DNA of 57,558 bases from Desulfovibrio sp. (GTDB lineage Bacteria > Desulfobacterota > Desulfovibrionia > Desulfovibrionales > Desulfovibrionaceae). Made by a program: the position numbers and the translations under genes. Of the stretch, positions 1-8,921 are shown one piece after another. The stretch covers positions 1 to 57,558 of the forward strand of contig JAISZT010000058.1 of NCBI GenBank assembly GCA_031284485.1. The letters run 5' to 3'. Numbering within the stretch: position 1 is the stretch's first letter; the number at the start of each line of letters is the position of its first letter. The notes beneath the pieces are model-generated. The model was not told the DNA's origin and did no database searches. It saw only the letters and a list, made by a program, of their open reading frames with translations.

Positions 1-56
1 TGAATACCCCCTCAAATACCCCTAAATCAGAAGAGTGTTATCGGATAGTACTGAGC

Positions 57-160
57 TTATTGCTCCACCGATTAAACCTTGCCAACAAAGGATATGTCTT
101 GTGCAGAGAACATCGTGTATGCCGCATAATCACGGCAAGGTTTAATCGGGGGAGCAATAC
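57..160. repeat. Short MITE-like element with terminal inverted repeats
   Basis: Positions 57-83 are the reverse complement of 134-160 with one internal mismatch. The core, read outwards at the right end, is AATCGGGGGAGCAA. Both ends are bordered by the dinucleotide TA (58-59 and 158-159), which is the target duplication produced by IS630/Tc1-mariner-type transposition. The interior (84-133) has no coding potential that I can see. A third, single copy of the arm lies at 17875-17901. I infer a non-autonomous mobile element; a conserved RNA hairpin is the alternative. The rest of 1-296 shows no gene. Confidence 0.5.
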
Positions 161-296
161 CTACATCGGTCATATCATTTGCTCGCGACATTGTCGCAAA
201 CAACGCATTGCCTCGCGCCGACACCTCTGCTATGCTGTAAATGAATCCATAAAAATGCGATGACAGCATTATTTTTTACCTTTCAAGGCATCTCCA

Positions 297-1622
297 ATGA
301 CACAACAAATACAGTCAGTTATCTACGAAGAAATTAAAAAAGCGCAAGCAGTCACAGACAGTGGAGAAGAGGCTGAATCCAGAGATATATTGGATGTCGC
401 TGTTGCGCGACAGCCGATTTTTGATTCTCAGGGTGTTATCTGGGGTTATGAAATGCTGTACCGTAAACTTCCCAACACCGAATACGCCGACATTGCAAGC
501 GGCGCTGTGGCCACAGCCCGCGTCATCGCAGCGGGATTTGAAGCCGCGCGGCGCGGTTTGCGCCCCGGACAAAAGATTCTCATCAATTTTCCGGCTGAAA
601 TGATTGAGTCACAAGTTATCGGGCTGCTTCCCAAAGATATCTGCATTCTTGAAGTTCTTGAGGACGTGTTGCCGACCCCCGCCGTTCTGAACGCTCTGAA
701 AGAGATAAAAGCGGCCGGATACGCCATCGCCCTTGACGATTACGTCGGGCAGGGGCAGCTTGACGTTTTTCTGCCTCTGGCTGACATCGTGAAACTGGAC
801 GTTCTGCATCTTGACGAAAGCCTGCTTGCCGGGATTGCCAGACGCGTTGCCGCCCATCCCTGTATTTTGCTGGCCGAAAAGGTGGAAACCAATGAAATGA
901 AGCAACTGTCCATCAGGATGGGCTGTAAACTTTTTCAGGGCTTTTTTTTCAGCAAGCCGGAAATGCTGCGCGGCAAGGGCCTTTCCAGTTCACAAGCCGA
1001 GCGCATGCAAATTTTGGGAATTGTCAACCAAAAACCTGTGAACAGGCTGAAACTCAGCGAAGCCATACTCCATATTCCCCTGCTCACGGCAAAATTTCTC
1101 GGTTTTGTCAATTCCTCGCACTTTGCTTTTTCCGGACAGGTGACAAACGTGCTCCGCGCCCTGAATCTCATAGGCGATGTGACGGCCACGCAATGGCTGT
1201 GCGTCAATGTGCTGGCCGCCCTTGACTCCAGCCCCGCTTCTTTCGCCCTGTCTTTTATCGCTTCACAACGCGCGAAATTTCTGGAACTTCTGGGTGAAAC
1301 CCTGCGTCAGCGCGCGGCGCTTCCGCCTGAAGTCACCTCTCAGGAACTCTTTTTCTCCGGGTTGTTTTCTTTGCTTGAAAGCGCCTGCAGCATGCCGCTC
1401 ACGGCCATTCTCAAGGGCATCCCCATCAACCCGGACGTGATGAACGCGCTTTTGGGCAAACAGACCCCTTATTCGTCCTGGATTGCCCTGATGAATTCGT
1501 ACGCGCGCGGAGAATGGAATGAAGCGCTGGAGATGGGCGCGGCCTTCGGACTGACTGAGACGGATATGTCCACCGCCTACTCAAAGGCCATGCGCTGGAG
1601 TTCGCAGTTCTTTTCCGCCTGA
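297..1622 (+). CDS. EAL-HDOD domain signalling protein (degenerate EAL)
   Basis: A 441-residue protein with an EAL-type domain (about residues 30-235) followed by an HDOD domain (about 240-420), the architecture of the YuxH family. EAL hallmarks are only partly kept: the signature reads EML (GYEMLYR) instead of EAL and the DDFG-like motif reads DDYV, while ILEVLE, LAEKVET and QGFFFSKPE are recognisable. Such proteins usually bind or sense c-di-GMP or act through protein contacts rather than hydrolyse the dinucleotide, so I infer a regulatory, not catalytic, role. HDOD domains are HD-like domains that lack phosphohydrolase residues. The RNB ribonuclease gene starts 13 bases downstream and may be co-transcribed. 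Function assignment is at family level only. Confidence 0.85.
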   Translation: MTQQIQSVIYEEIKKAQAVTDSGEEAESRDILDVAVARQPIFDSQGVIWGYEMLYRKLPNTEYADIASGAVATARVIAAGFEAARRGLRPGQKILINFPAEMIESQVIGLLPKDICILEVLEDVLPTPAVLNALKEIKAAGYAIALDDYVGQGQLDVFLPLADIVKLDVLHLDESLLAGIARRVAAHPCILLAEKVETNEMKQLSIRMGCKLFQGFFFSKPEMLRGKGLSSSQAERMQILGIVNQKPVNRLKLSEAILHIPLLTAKFLGFVNSSHFAFSGQVTNVLRALNLIGDVTATQWLCVNVLAALDSSPASFALSFIASQRAKFLELLGETLRQRAALPPEVTSQELFFSGLFSLLESACSMPLTAILKGIPINPDVMNALLGKQTPYSSWIALMNSYARGEWNEALEMGAAFGLTETDMSTAYSKAMRWSSQFFSA

Positions 1623-1635
1623 TCGGGAACTTCCG

Positions 1636-3723
1636 ATGTCTGACAGCGTACACTATCCCACGCCCGGTTGCATTGTCGAATACATGGAGGGCAACGCTCC
1701 ACAGATCGCCCTTGTTACCGAGGGTGCCGGGGAAAAATTGCGCCTTCTGCTGCCCAACCGGCGGGAGACGCGTCTTGCCGCCCAGCGTCTCCTCCCCTGG
1801 CTTGGCCCCCTGCACCGCCCGGACATGAACAAGGAAGACTCCGTCCGCCTGCTTTACGCCCACAAAAAAACACGGGAAGACATGGAGGCGCGCATATCCG
1901 CGCTTGACGTCTGGGAAACGGCCCAGGGCGAAGTTGCCCTGGCCCCGGCCAAATGGTTTGCCGAGTTGTTCACCGCCGCTCCGGATACGGACACCGTGGC
2001 CGCTTACGGCCATGCGCTGTTGGCCTGCAAAAGCCACTTTCGCTTTCAACCGCCCGATTTTCAGGTATTTCCCGCCGAGCTTGTGGAAAAACGCCTTGCC
2101 GAACACAGGGCACGGCAGGAACGTGAAGACCTGATTTCCGGCGGCGCGACTTTTTTTCGCTTTTTGTGGGATGTCGCCTGCAAAAAATGCGAACTTTCGC
2201 CGGCCGCTCCCTGGCCCGCGCCGGATGTTCTTCAGCGGCTCAAAGAACTGCTGCGGGCAAAAATGATTGACCCGGAATGCCAGGAGCACGAGGAATCCCT
2301 CTGGCGCACGCTTGTCAAGGGGCTGCCCGACGTGCCCCATCTTCCCCTGCAGTTCCTTGTCGCTCTTGGCGAATTGCCGCCGCACCACAATTTCTGGCTG
2401 GATCGCGCGGGCTATGAGCCGGGTGACGGCTGGTGGAAAGCCTGCGCCGATGAGGTGGAGGCTACGCGCGCCGCCTCCCCGGGGGCCAATCTTCCCGTCT
2501 GCGATCTGCCCTTTATCAGCATAGACAGCGCAAGCACCCGCGATGTGGACGACGCCTTTTATGTGGAACCTGACGGAACCGGTTTCACGCTCACCCTGGC
2601 TCTGGCCTGCCCCGCCCTGTTCTGGCCCTTCGGGGGGCCGCTGGACAACGCCGTGTTGCGCCGGGGCACCAGCATCTATTTGCCGGAGGGCAACTGCCAC
2701 ATGCTGCCGGAAATTCTCGGCACGGGCTGCTTTTCCCTGCTGGCGGAAAACACGCGCCCCGCGCTGTGCATGCGGGCGTCTGTTGACGGGCGGGGCACGG
2801 CCCGCGCTTGTGAACCCTTTATCGCCAACGTCCGCCTGGCGGCCAACCTGACGTTCCAGGACTGTCAGGCCGTTTTGGACAATGGCGGCGATTCCGGACC
2901 GCCCCCCGCGGCCCGCCACGCCCCGCAACTGCGTCTTGGGCTTGAAATGGCGAACCTACTGCGGCAAAGCCGCATAGCGGCGGGCGCGGTCATCATGGAT
3001 CGGCCCGAGCCTGTCATCACCCTGCGCGGCGAAGGACAGAATATCACTGTGGACATTGCCCAGGAACCGCCCAGCCCTGACGCCCAGTTTCTGGTGGCGG
3101 AAATGATGATCCTGGCCGGGGCCGCTGTGGCCCGCTGGGCGCGAAACCATAAACTGCCCATGCTGCACCGCACCCAGGATGTCGCGCTGCCCAGGGAATT
3201 TGCCGGCATCTGGACAAGCCCGCAGGACATGGCGCGCATCATGCGCTCGCTGACGGCCTCATGCCTTGAAGTGCAGCCCCGCCCGCACGCGGCCCTTGGC
3301 GTGGACTGCTACACGCCCGTCACTTCGCCTCTGCGCCGCTATGCCGATCTTGTCAATGAATCTCAGGTGCTGCATTTTTTGCAGACCGGCGCGCCCTTGC
3401 GGAGTGACACAGAGCTTTCGCATCTGCTGCACGTTCTCGGCCCCGCCCTGGAGGCGGCCGGGCATGCGCAACGTTTCCGCCCGCGTTACTGGAAATTGCT
3501 CTATTTTCGCCAGAAAGGCGATAAACTGTGGTGGCCCGGCGTGATCACCGAGGAGAACGACGCCTTTGTCAGCGTTTCCCTTCAGAGTCAGGGGCTTTTT
3601 GTCCGCGGCAAACGCCATCTCTTTGACGAGAGGGCCTGTCCGGGCATGGCCGTGGACGTGCGCGTGGGCAAAGTTCACCCGCTCTACAATGAAATACAGA
3701 TTGTCGAGGCTGTAACACAATAA
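1636..3723 (+). CDS. RNB-domain ribonuclease (RNase II/R family)
   Basis: A 695-residue protein whose centre carries the RNB catalytic signature ISIDSASTRDVDDAFY (about residues 295-310). Its clustered aspartates bind the magnesium ions for 3'-to-5' exoribonuclease activity. The segment after it, including SPLRRYADLVN near residue 565, matches the conserved end of the RNB domain, and the C-terminus (about 610-690) is S1-like. The N-terminal 250 residues are divergent from RNase II/R cold-shock domains, so I do not call it rnr or rnb. It probably degrades single-stranded RNA in the cytoplasm. It follows the EAL/HDOD gene by 13 bases and is followed by plsY after 27 bases. Confidence 0.85.
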   Translation: MSDSVHYPTPGCIVEYMEGNAPQIALVTEGAGEKLRLLLPNRRETRLAAQRLLPWLGPLHRPDMNKEDSVRLLYAHKKTREDMEARISALDVWETAQGEVALAPAKWFAELFTAAPDTDTVAAYGHALLACKSHFRFQPPDFQVFPAELVEKRLAEHRARQEREDLISGGATFFRFLWDVACKKCELSPAAPWPAPDVLQRLKELLRAKMIDPECQEHEESLWRTLVKGLPDVPHLPLQFLVALGELPPHHNFWLDRAGYEPGDGWWKACADEVEATRAASPGANLPVCDLPFISIDSASTRDVDDAFYVEPDGTGFTLTLALACPALFWPFGGPLDNAVLRRGTSIYLPEGNCHMLPEILGTGCFSLLAENTRPALCMRASVDGRGTARACEPFIANVRLAANLTFQDCQAVLDNGGDSGPPPAARHAPQLRLGLEMANLLRQSRIAAGAVIMDRPEPVITLRGEGQNITVDIAQEPPSPDAQFLVAEMMILAGAAVARWARNHKLPMLHRTQDVALPREFAGIWTSPQDMARIMRSLTASCLEVQPRPHAALGVDCYTPVTSPLRRYADLVNESQVLHFLQTGAPLRSDTELSHLLHVLGPALEAAGHAQRFRPRYWKLLYFRQKGDKLWWPGVITEENDAFVSVSLQSQGLFVRGKRHLFDERACPGMAVDVRVGKVHPLYNEIQIVEAVTQ

Positions 3724-3750
3724 GAACAAAATGTTGCGGGAAGTCAGCGT

Positions 3751-4344
3751 ATGTTCGAAATTTTCTGGATTCTTGCGGCTTATTTACTGGGTTCCGCGCC
3801 GTGGGGGCTGATTATTGCCAGAACGTTCTGCGGTATTGACCCGCGCCGGGGCGGCAGCGGCAATACCGGGGCCACCAATGTGGCGCGGTTGTGCGGCTTT
3901 GGTTATGGCGCGGCGACGCTTTTGTGTGATCTGCTCAAGGGAAGCGCCGCCGTGTATGTTGCCCTGAAAATGCACCCTTCTCCGCTTTTTGTTTCCGCGG
4001 CGGGCGCGGGTGCCGTTCTCGGGCATGTTTTTTCCTGCTTTATGGGCTTCAGGGGCGGCAAGGCCGTGGCTACAAGCATAGGCGTCTTTGCGCCCCTGGT
4101 GTTCTGGCAGACGCTCGCCGCCTCAATCCTTTGCCTTGCGGTTATCTGGCGCTCCCGTTATGTGTCCCTGGGGTCATTGACGCTTGTCGCGGCCCTGCCG
4201 GTTCTTTTGGCGGCAAGCGGCCAGTGGCGATGGCTACCCCTGAGCCTGGGCGTTTTTGCCCTTGTCGTTTTCAAGCATCGTGAAAATATAGTGCGCTTGC
4301 GGGCAGGAAAGGAAAAAAGCTGGCGCAAGACGAACCAGGCGTAA
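3751..4344 (+). CDS. plsY: Acyl-phosphate:glycerol-3-phosphate acyltransferase PlsY
   Basis: A 197-residue inner-membrane protein that transfers an acyl group from acyl-phosphate to glycerol-3-phosphate, the first step of phospholipid synthesis in most bacteria. All three family motifs are visible: GSGNTGATNVAR (about residues 36-47), GFRGGKAVATSIG (about 96-108) and a C-terminal KHRENIVRLRAG. Hydrophobic segments separate them as in other PlsY proteins, and the length is typical. A 170-base spacer with no supported gene separates its end from the converging minus-strand gene at 4516. Confidence 0.95.
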   Translation: MFEIFWILAAYLLGSAPWGLIIARTFCGIDPRRGGSGNTGATNVARLCGFGYGAATLLCDLLKGSAAVYVALKMHPSPLFVSAAGAGAVLGHVFSCFMGFRGGKAVATSIGVFAPLVFWQTLAASILCLAVIWRSRYVSLGSLTLVAALPVLLAASGQWRWLPLSLGVFALVVFKHRENIVRLRAGKEKSWRKTNQA

Positions 4345-4515
4345 CCGCGCCGGACGCCTTTGCCAGATGGATGAAGACAGCGTCATCTCTATCGCGAAGG
4401 GCGGCAATGCCCTCATTGACCTCTGACAATTCAGACGAAATATCATAAAAGGCTCTATATGCCGTGATCAGGCGCGCCGTCTGAAAAAATCAATCGCCGG
4501 CGACGCCTGCCCATG

Positions 4516-4845
4516 CTACCGCGAGTACTCCAGCACATTGTTCAGCGGCGCGCTGCGCGCGCGCACCTGCCCCTCATCAATGGCATGGCGGGTGAGCCGC
4601 CAGTTTTCCATATCAAGCACGTCCAGCCGCCCCTTGTGCTCAGGCCCAAGATGCCGCGCCAGAGCCTCAAGCATGTCATCCACGGGGAAATAGACGCCCT
4701 CGAAGGCAATAAGCGCCATATCGCCGTCACGCGCAAGCGCGCAAGCGTCGTTCGGCAGCGCTTGCGCGCAGACGCGCGACAACCCGGCGAAAAAATCTTC
4801 AGAAACGGGGTAAATGTGGCCGTACACCTTGAGAACAGGTTTCAC
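4516..4845 (-). CDS. Hypothetical protein, translationally coupled to the TPR gene
   Basis: A 109-residue protein read from a GTG that overlaps the stop of the preceding TPR gene in a GTGA arrangement (GTG at 4845-4843, stop of the upstream gene at 4844-4842). The frame stays open further upstream, but that part overlaps the TPR gene, so the coupled GTG is the better start. The protein begins VKPVLKVYGHIYPVSEDFF, has no signal peptide or membrane segment, and contains a run of acidic and hydrophobic residues (FEGVYFPVDDMLEALARHL). I do not recognise a family. The tight coupling suggests it works with, or is dosed against, the exported TPR protein. Confidence 0.65.
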   Translation of the reverse strand: MKPVLKVYGHIYPVSEDFFAGLSRVCAQALPNDACALARDGDMALIAFEGVYFPVDDMLEALARHLGPEHKGRLDVLDMENWRLTRHAIDEGQVRARSAPLNNVLEYSR

Positions 4846-5816
4846 CGCGCCCTTTCCGCCTTGCAGTAGCCCTGTTCGCGCAGGGTTTTCAACCCGTCGC
4901 AATCTCCAAGGGAGCAGGCGGCCATATAATCCTCGCACATACCGTCGTATTTGCCGCGCAGCATGCGCACCGCCCCCCGCGCCTGCAAACGCTGTATCCG
5001 CTCCTCCCCCGGAGTGGCATCCGCGAGCGAGGCGTTCAGGTCATCCTCGGCAAGGGCGAACTGCTGCAGACGCCAATGGGCGAGAGCGCGTATGTAGCGC
5101 GCTCTGCGCAGGGAAGAATCCAGACGCAGCGCCTCGTCGCAGGCTTGCGCGCACTGCTGCGGCAAACCGCTGCGCAGTCTGGCTTCGCCAAGCAAAAGAT
5201 GCGCCGGCGCGCTTTGCGGAGCAAGACTGACAGCGCTTTCCATGTCCGACAAGGCCTGTGGCTCAACATACCATCCCTCCGCCGTCAGTTCCATGGCGTT
5301 TTGGGCCAGCCAAAGCCCGTCCAGCAATTTTTCCGTGGTTCCGCGCTCCCCGGTCCCCGCCTCCGCCGCCGCTTCCAGAGCGACCGACACCTCATCAAGC
5401 AGCCTGCGGCGCAGCAGGCGCGCTTCCGGGTTGCGCAGCGTCCGCGCCAGAATCAGGCCTGCTTCCGGTTTGGGGTGCAACGTCACGGTCAGGCGCAAAG
5501 ACTGATTGGGACCGGCCAATGACCAGACATCCGCGGTGTATAACTGGGCGGCGAGAGCCAGACGATCTTCTGAAGAAAGATCACCTATGAGGAGTTCGCG
5601 TCGGCCAAGCAGGAAGCCTGAAGCCCTGCGCAACGCGGCAAGCCAGGCAGCGGCTCTGGCATGGGCGTAAATTTTCGCGCCGTTTTCCGACGGGGCCAGG
5701 TCAACGGTTTCCGTGACAGGCATAAATGCCGTTTCAGCCACGGCAGACGGCGCTTTTTCCGCCAGCAGACCCCACAGCGCCAATGCCGCCGCCAGAATAA
5801 AGCGCGGGGCGCTCAT
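4842..5816 (-). CDS. Exported TPR-repeat protein
   Basis: A 324-residue protein with an N-terminal signal peptide (ILAAALALWGLLAEKAPSAVAE, interrupted by no charge) and a C-terminal half of tetratricopeptide-type helix pairs (about residues 190-290: ALSDMESAVSLAPQSAPAHL, then further 34-residue units). The middle (about 60-160) is helical and not recognised. It probably acts in the periplasm as a protein-interaction scaffold. It lies 2 bases after the lipoprotein gene at 5819 and overlaps the next gene, so the three minus-strand genes form an operon likely concerned with the cell envelope. No enzymatic motif is visible. Confidence 0.75.
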   Translation of the reverse strand: MSAPRFILAAALALWGLLAEKAPSAVAETAFMPVTETVDLAPSENGAKIYAHARAAAWLAALRRASGFLLGRRELLIGDLSSEDRLALAAQLYTADVWSLAGPNQSLRLTVTLHPKPEAGLILARTLRNPEARLLRRRLLDEVSVALEAAAEAGTGERGTTEKLLDGLWLAQNAMELTAEGWYVEPQALSDMESAVSLAPQSAPAHLLLGEARLRSGLPQQCAQACDEALRLDSSLRRARYIRALAHWRLQQFALAEDDLNASLADATPGEERIQRLQARGAVRMLRGKYDGMCEDYMAACSLGDCDGLKTLREQGYCKAERAR

Positions 5817-5818
5817 CG

Positions 5819-6409
5819 CTATTTTTTGGTCTCTATAGCCTGAACTATCTTGCGCGCCATGGGTTTTACCAAATCCTTCAGAGTGTCCAGCATAAGGTTT
5901 TCCGCAGCCCTGGCTGAGGGCAGGCCGCTGCGCGTCTGGCTGGAGTTTATTGAATCACGTGGAATGACGCGTGCCTGACGATTGGCCAGCACATAGCTCA
6001 CACGCATTGTGGCGGAAAATTCCGTAGCGGAAGTTTCGCGCAGGAAGACTTCGTCCATTTCACCGGTGACGAGAAAATCCGGGTTGCCCTTGCGCGCCTC
6101 ATTCGTGGTGGCCGCGTAAGATATCTGCATGCCGCTGCGCGCCAGTTCATCGGCCAGGGCCCGGCTTATCCACTGGGCGGGGTCGGTGTCCGACAAAAAG
6201 GCGCTGCCGTCGCGACGCGTACCCAGCGAAGAACGGTCAACGCGCTTGTCGGCAAACGTCACCACACTGACTCTTGGGGCATTGGGCGCCGGCAGTACCG
6301 CCGTATCCGGCGGCGGTGGAGAAAGCAAACGCACATTGTTGCTTGGCCCGCACGCCGTAAACAGCAGGGCGGTCAGAAAAATGGCGAAAACGGAACAAAC
6401 GGTTTTCAT
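5819..6409 (-). CDS. Lipoprotein, YajG-like
   Basis: A 196-residue protein with a lipoprotein signal peptide ending in the lipobox LFTAC (Cys20). After a proline-rich linker (LLSPPPPDTAVLPAP) the mature part contains VSVVTFADKRVDRSSLG and later FLVTGEMDEVFL, which resemble YajG-type or LPS-assembly-accessory-like lipoproteins with a beta/alpha fold. It is likely anchored in the inner or outer membrane. It is the first gene of a three-gene minus-strand operon and is transcribed divergently from serS. A weak ribosome site (GAGG) precedes the ATG. Family assignment is tentative. Confidence 0.65.
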   Translation of the reverse strand: MKTVCSVFAIFLTALLFTACGPSNNVRLLSPPPPDTAVLPAPNAPRVSVVTFADKRVDRSSLGTRRDGSAFLSDTDPAQWISRALADELARSGMQISYAATTNEARKGNPDFLVTGEMDEVFLRETSATEFSATMRVSYVLANRQARVIPRDSINSSQTRSGLPSARAAENLMLDTLKDLVKPMARKIVQAIETKK

Positions 6410-6545
6410 GGCTGCCTCGAGTATTTAGTTAAAAATACGTGAGAAATCTTTAAGACTTTGTTGAGTATATCTTGAATATTCTTTTCTTGCAAGGGTTTGA
6501 GAATTGTGTTACTCAATTTTGTCAGTCTTTATTTCTGGAGCATGC

Positions 6546-7847
6546 ATGATTGATCTCAAACTGGCGCAGAAACAGCCGGAAGTTCTGGCAAAAGCCCTGG
6601 CTGACCGGCATTCTGACCTGAACATCAATGACTTTCTCACACTGGATGCCCGCCGCCGGGAACTGCTTGCCGAAACAGAATCCCTGAAAAGCAGCCTTAA
6701 CAAAGCCTCCGCCGATGTCGCGCGCATGAAGCGCGAAGGGCAAAGCATTGCCGATGTCCAGGCAAGCCTGAGTGAACTTTCTTCCAGCATTAAAGAACTG
6801 GACGCGCAAACGGCGAAAGCCAGGGAAGACGTGGAAGCCTGGCTTTTGCGCGTGCCCAATATACCGCATGGCTCTGTGCCGCCGGGCCGCGACGAGACGG
6901 AAAATACGGAGGTGTGCCGCTTCGGCGGTCCGCGTGTTTTCGACTTTCCTCCCAAGGAGCACGGCGAACTGGGCACCGGCCTGGCGGGGCTTGATTTCAG
7001 GCGCGCGGCGCGCATCGCGGGCAGCCGCTTTGCCTGTCTGTTCGGCTGGGCCGCCCGCCTTGAACGGGCGCTGGTCAATTTTTTTCTGGACACCCACACG
7101 CTGCGCAACGGCTATATTGAAGTCAGTCCGCCGTACATGGCGAATCGCTCCGCCGTGACCGGTACGGGACAACTGCCGAAATTCGAGGAAGACCTCTTCA
7201 GGCTGCGTGACCGGGACTATTATCTCATTTCCACGGCCGAAGTGCCGCTGACCAATCTGCACGCCGCCGAAGCCCTGGACGAAGCAGACCTGCCGCGCGC
7301 CTATTGCGCGGCCACGCCCTGTTTCCGGTCCGAAGCGGGAAACGCGGGCAAGGACACCCGCGGCCTCATACGCATGCACCAGTTCACCAAGGTGGAACTG
7401 GTGCGCTTTGCCCACCCGAACGACAGCATGAACCAGCTTGAACTGATGTGCGGGCATGCCCGTCATCTGCTGGAGGCGCTGGGGCTGCCCTACCGCGTCA
7501 TCACGCTCTGCACCGGGGATATGGGCTTTTCCGCCGCAAAAACGTACGATGTGGAAGTCTGGCTGCCCGCGCAAAAAACCTACCGTGAAATTTCTTCCTG
7601 CTCCAATTGTACGGATTTTCAGGCCAGACGCGCGGACATCCGTTTCAAGCCCAGGGGCGGTGGTAAGGCCATGTTCGCCCATACGCTTAACGGGTCAGCT
7701 CTGCCCATAGGACGCACCATGGCCGCCATTCTGGAAAACTGCCAGCAAAAAGACGGATCCATAGCCTTGCCCAAGGCGCTTGTGCCCTATATGGGCGGCG
7801 TGGAACACATAGAACCCGTTCAGACAGAGAGCAGAGACATCTTATGA
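6546..7847 (+). CDS. serS: Seryl-tRNA synthetase
   Basis: A 433-residue class II aminoacyl-tRNA synthetase that charges tRNA-Ser, and tRNA-Sec where present, with serine. The N-terminal 110 residues form the long antiparallel coiled-coil arm that contacts the tRNA. The catalytic core has [11 protein letters not shown], the motif 2 region [20 protein letters not shown], and motif 3 [13 protein letters not shown] near the end. An upstream in-frame ATG at 6504 exists, but the start at 6546 has GGAG six bases upstream and gives the conserved N-terminus [12 protein letters not shown]. The stop overlaps the start of the carboxypeptidase gene by four bases. Confidence 0.97.
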   Translation: MIDLKLAQKQPEVLAKALADRHSDLNINDFLTLDARRRELLAETESLKSSLNKASADVARMKREGQSIADVQASLSELSSSIKELDAQTAKAREDVEAWLLRVPNIPHGSVPPGRDETENTEVCRFGGPRVFDFPPKEHGELGTGLAGLDFRRAARIAGSRFACLFGWAARLERALVNFFLDTHTLRNGYIEVSPPYMANRSAVTGTGQLPKFEEDLFRLRDRDYYLISTAEVPLTNLHAAEALDEADLPRAYCAATPCFRSEAGNAGKDTRGLIRMHQFTKVELVRFAHPNDSMNQLELMCGHARHLLEALGLPYRVITLCTGDMGFSAAKTYDVEVWLPAQKTYREISSCSNCTDFQARRADIRFKPRGGGKAMFAHTLNGSALPIGRTMAAILENCQQKDGSIALPKALVPYMGGVEHIEPVQTESRDIL

Positions 7848-8905
7848 TATATCCGGCCCGCAAGCCCCTGGCTCAACTGCTTTGTCTGTTGACGCTTTCA
7901 CTGTTCATTGCGGCGCAGCGCGCGAACGCCACAACGGAACCCTTTGACCTGCTGGGCGTCAACGCGGCCATACTGTTTGATTCGGACAACGGCGCCATAT
8001 TGTTCGAGCAAAACGCCGACGAGCGCATCCCGCCGGCCTCGCTGACAAAAATTCTTTCCATGTTTCTGGCTTTTGATCACATCCGCGCGGGCCGCGCCAC
8101 CCTTGACAGCGAAGTGGTGGTGAGCAGGGACGCCGCGCACGCCGGCGGATCGCGCATGGGGCTGAAAAAAGGACGGCGCGTGCGCCTGCGGGAACTGCTG
8201 CTCGGCATGGCTGTTTCCTCCGGAAACGACGCCAGCGTCGCCGTGGCCGAATTTGTGGGAGGATCCGTTCCCGCCTTTGTCAACATGATGAACGCCAAGG
8301 CAAAAAAACTCGGCATGGCCGACAGTTACTTTTGCAACCCCAACGGGCTGCCCGATCCCGCCCAGCGCACCACGGCCCGCGACATGCTCACGCTGGCGCG
8401 CGCCTATCTGCGCGCCCACCCGGAGGCGATGCGTTATCATAACACGCCCGCGCTCAATTTTCGCGGGCAGGTTACCTGGAATAAAAATCCGCTGCTCGGA
8501 CAATACGCCGGTGTTGACGGCCTGAAATCAGGTTGGATCAGGGATTCCGGATACAATTTGATTTTTACCGCAAGCAGGGCTAATAAACGTCTGTTGGCTG
8601 TCACACTGGGCGCGCCCAGCGCCCGCGCGCGCGGCGCGGAGGCCTGCCGTTTGCTGGATGCGGGATTTCTGGTGCGCAACAATCAGGCTGTTTCCGTGGC
8701 CGCGGCCCTGCACAAAATGCCGAGCCCGGTTTTCAGGCTTGATTTGCAGAAAAACGCCCAGGAGGCAGGCCGCCTGTACGCCCAGGCCCAGGCCCGGACG
8801 CGGATACAGCCGCAACCCGGGGCCCAGGCCAAAGCCCGCAAACAGGCCGTCCGTGCGCCCAAAAACGGCAAGCAAGCGGCCCGGAAAAATAAAACAAAAA
8901 AATGA
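7844..8905 (+). CDS. D-alanyl-D-alanine carboxypeptidase (peptidase S11, PBP5-like)
   Basis: A 353-residue low-molecular-weight penicillin-binding protein that trims the terminal D-Ala of peptidoglycan stem peptides in the periplasm. It has a signal peptide ending near ANA (residue 29), the active-site tetrad ASLTKI (Ser about residue 66), SGN in VSSGNDASV (about 126), and KSG in [12 protein letters not shown] (about 226), where most relatives have KTG. The C-terminal 60 residues are an Ala/Gln/Lys-rich basic tail ([12 protein letters not shown]..., ending KKNKTKK) instead of an amphipathic anchor, which could bind the wall or membrane electrostatically. The gene overlaps serS by ATGA. Confidence 0.9.
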   Translation: MIYPARKPLAQLLCLLTLSLFIAAQRANATTEPFDLLGVNAAILFDSDNGAILFEQNADERIPPASLTKILSMFLAFDHIRAGRATLDSEVVVSRDAAHAGGSRMGLKKGRRVRLRELLLGMAVSSGNDASVAVAEFVGGSVPAFVNMMNAKAKKLGMADSYFCNPNGLPDPAQRTTARDMLTLARAYLRAHPEAMRYHNTPALNFRGQVTWNKNPLLGQYAGVDGLKSGWIRDSGYNLIFTASRANKRLLAVTLGAPSARARGAEACRLLDAGFLVRNNQAVSVAAALHKMPSPVFRLDLQKNAQEAGRLYAQAQARTRIQPQPGAQAKARKQAVRAPKNGKQAARKNKTKK

Positions 8906-8921
8906 AACAAGGATATGTCCT

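Noticed and set aside
1426..2928. Long open frame on the minus strand (500 codons)
   Set aside because: Antisense to the RNB ribonuclease gene; the composition is Gly/Arg/Ala-rich with no family pattern, a usual by-product of GC-rich coding DNA.
4320..4445. Short open frame after plsY with protein-like sequence
   Set aside because: It overlaps the plsY end and has no usable start codon or ribosome site; likely chance.
6522..7682. Open frame of 386 codons on the minus strand
   Set aside because: Antisense to serS.
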